This document shows positions 5,129-5,505 of a DNA stretch of 5,505 nt, piece after piece. A program made the translations under genes and the position numbers. Source of the DNA: Oceanipulchritudo sp049975345 (GTDB taxonomy: Bacteria; Verrucomicrobiota; Verrucomicrobiia; Opitutales; Oceanipulchritudinaceae); assembly GCA_049975345.1 (NCBI GenBank), contig JBNGDP010000178.1, positions 1 through 5,505 on the forward strand. Direction: 5' to 3'. Position 1 is the first letter of the stretch. The number at the start of each line of letters is the position of its first letter. The notes beneath the pieces were generated by a model. That model was not told where the DNA came from, made no database searches, and worked only from the letters and a program-made list of their open reading frames with translations.

Positions 5129-5505
5129 ATGGCTTTACTGAAAAATTCATTTGAAAGTAGTGGAAACTGGCTTTTCCGGTGGAGGAGTTATCTACCCCTG
5201 TTTCTGGTTGTCATGACACTGTTTTCACTGCGGCATTATGAATATCCCGGGAACAGTGAATCCATCGATCATTTCTGGGAAGTTGCCTGTCTTATTATCA
5301 GCTTTCTCGGATTGGGCATCCGTGCATACACAATTGGGCACACTCCCATGGGTACATCGGGCCGCAATACAAAGCAACAGGTTGCCTATAGCCTGAACAC
5401 GACGGGGTTCTATTCAGTTGTGCGGAATCCCCTCTACCTGGGCAACTTCTTTATGTACCTTGGCATTGCTCTCTTTACCCATCACTGGTGGTTGGTCCTC
5501 GTATT
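5129..5505 (+). CDS. ICMT/PEMT-type membrane methyltransferase, LmtA-like (3' end outside window)
   Basis: The first 125 codons of an integral membrane protein are visible before the window ends; the family is usually around 200 residues or more, so the C-terminal SAM-binding part is missing here. Hydrophobic helices lie at about 20-34, 48-66 and 103-125. The diagnostic stretch is GTSGRNTKQQ (75-84), LNTTGFYSVVRNPLYLGN (89-106) and WWLVLV: RNPLYLGN matches the RHPxYxG motif of isoprenylcysteine carboxyl methyltransferase and phospholipid methyltransferase relatives. Within that superfamily the TSGRNT...Q and NTTGxYS pattern recalls LmtA, which methylates the 1-phosphate of lipid A in Leptospira. 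The LmtA assignment is from memory of the family and from the lipid A gene context, and is less certain than the superfamily. The ATG at 5129 has AAGGA 6 nt upstream and follows a promoter carrying the same regulator box as the glycosyltransferase operon. Confidence 0.75.
   Translation, partial: MALLKNSFESSGNWLFRWRSYLPLFLVVMTLFSLRHYEYPGNSESIDHFWEVACLIISFLGLGIRAYTIGHTPMGTSGRNTKQQVAYSLNTTGFYSVVRNPLYLGNFFMYLGIALFTHHWWLVLV

Noticed and set aside
5211..5216. Further single TCATGA copies inside coding sequence (here and near 4107)
   Set aside because: They lack a second half-site at 11-bp spacing and lie within codons of conserved proteins.
1..5505. CRISPR arrays, tRNA or rRNA genes, retron or toxin-antitoxin-like elements
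   Set aside because: No regularly spaced repeats, cloverleaf or rRNA-like sequence, or matching small gene pairs were seen.

Overview
The window reads as one compact locus for outer-membrane lipid A modification in a Gram-negative bacterium. Moderate GC, an IS66-type insertion sequence end, weak Shine-Dalgarno sites and unusual start codons (TTG, GTG) would fit Verrucomicrobiota or a related diderm phylum. That assignment is a guess from style, not from a marker gene.

Layout, left to right. (1) 1-135: the right end of an IS66-family element, with the last 28 codons of its transposase and a probable terminal inverted repeat. (2) 136-254: a short gap with no recognisable gene. (3) 255-2751, minus strand: a tightly packed three-gene operon in transcription order: an ArnT/GT39-type membrane glycosyltransferase, an ArnC/DPM1-type GT2 polyprenyl-phosphate glycosyltransferase, and a small stand-alone LAB_N (lipid A biosynthesis N-terminal domain) membrane protein. 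The first junction overlaps by 4 bp and the second by 19 bp. (4) 2752-2896: a divergent control region. (5) 2897-5022, plus strand: an OmpR/PhoB-family response regulator and its membrane histidine kinase, overlapping by 4 bp. (6) 5023-5128: a second control region. (7) 5129 to the window end: the N-terminal 125 codons of an ICMT/PEMT-type membrane methyltransferase resembling the lipid A 1-phosphate methyltransferase LmtA.

The most interesting signal is regulatory. A 19-bp sequence occurs exactly twice, in opposite orientation, once in each control region. It contains two 6-bp half-sites, TCATGA-N5-TCATG(A/T), with the 11-bp periodicity typical of OmpR/PhoB-family operators such as the PmrA box. 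In both places it points towards the lipid A gene, and exactly 9 bp later comes a good -10 hexamer (TAGAAT for the glycosyltransferase operon, TATGAT for the methyltransferase). This predicts that the encoded two-component system activates both flanking transcription units: a PmrAB-arn-like circuit that couples an envelope signal to glycosylation and possibly phosphate methylation of lipid A.

Proposed division of labour (inference): the GT2 enzyme loads a sugar onto undecaprenyl phosphate in the cytoplasm, the LAB_N protein helps with membrane handling or presentation of the lipid, the GT39 enzyme transfers the sugar to lipid A at the periplasmic face, and the methyltransferase caps a phosphate. 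The sugar and acceptor cannot be read from the sequence.
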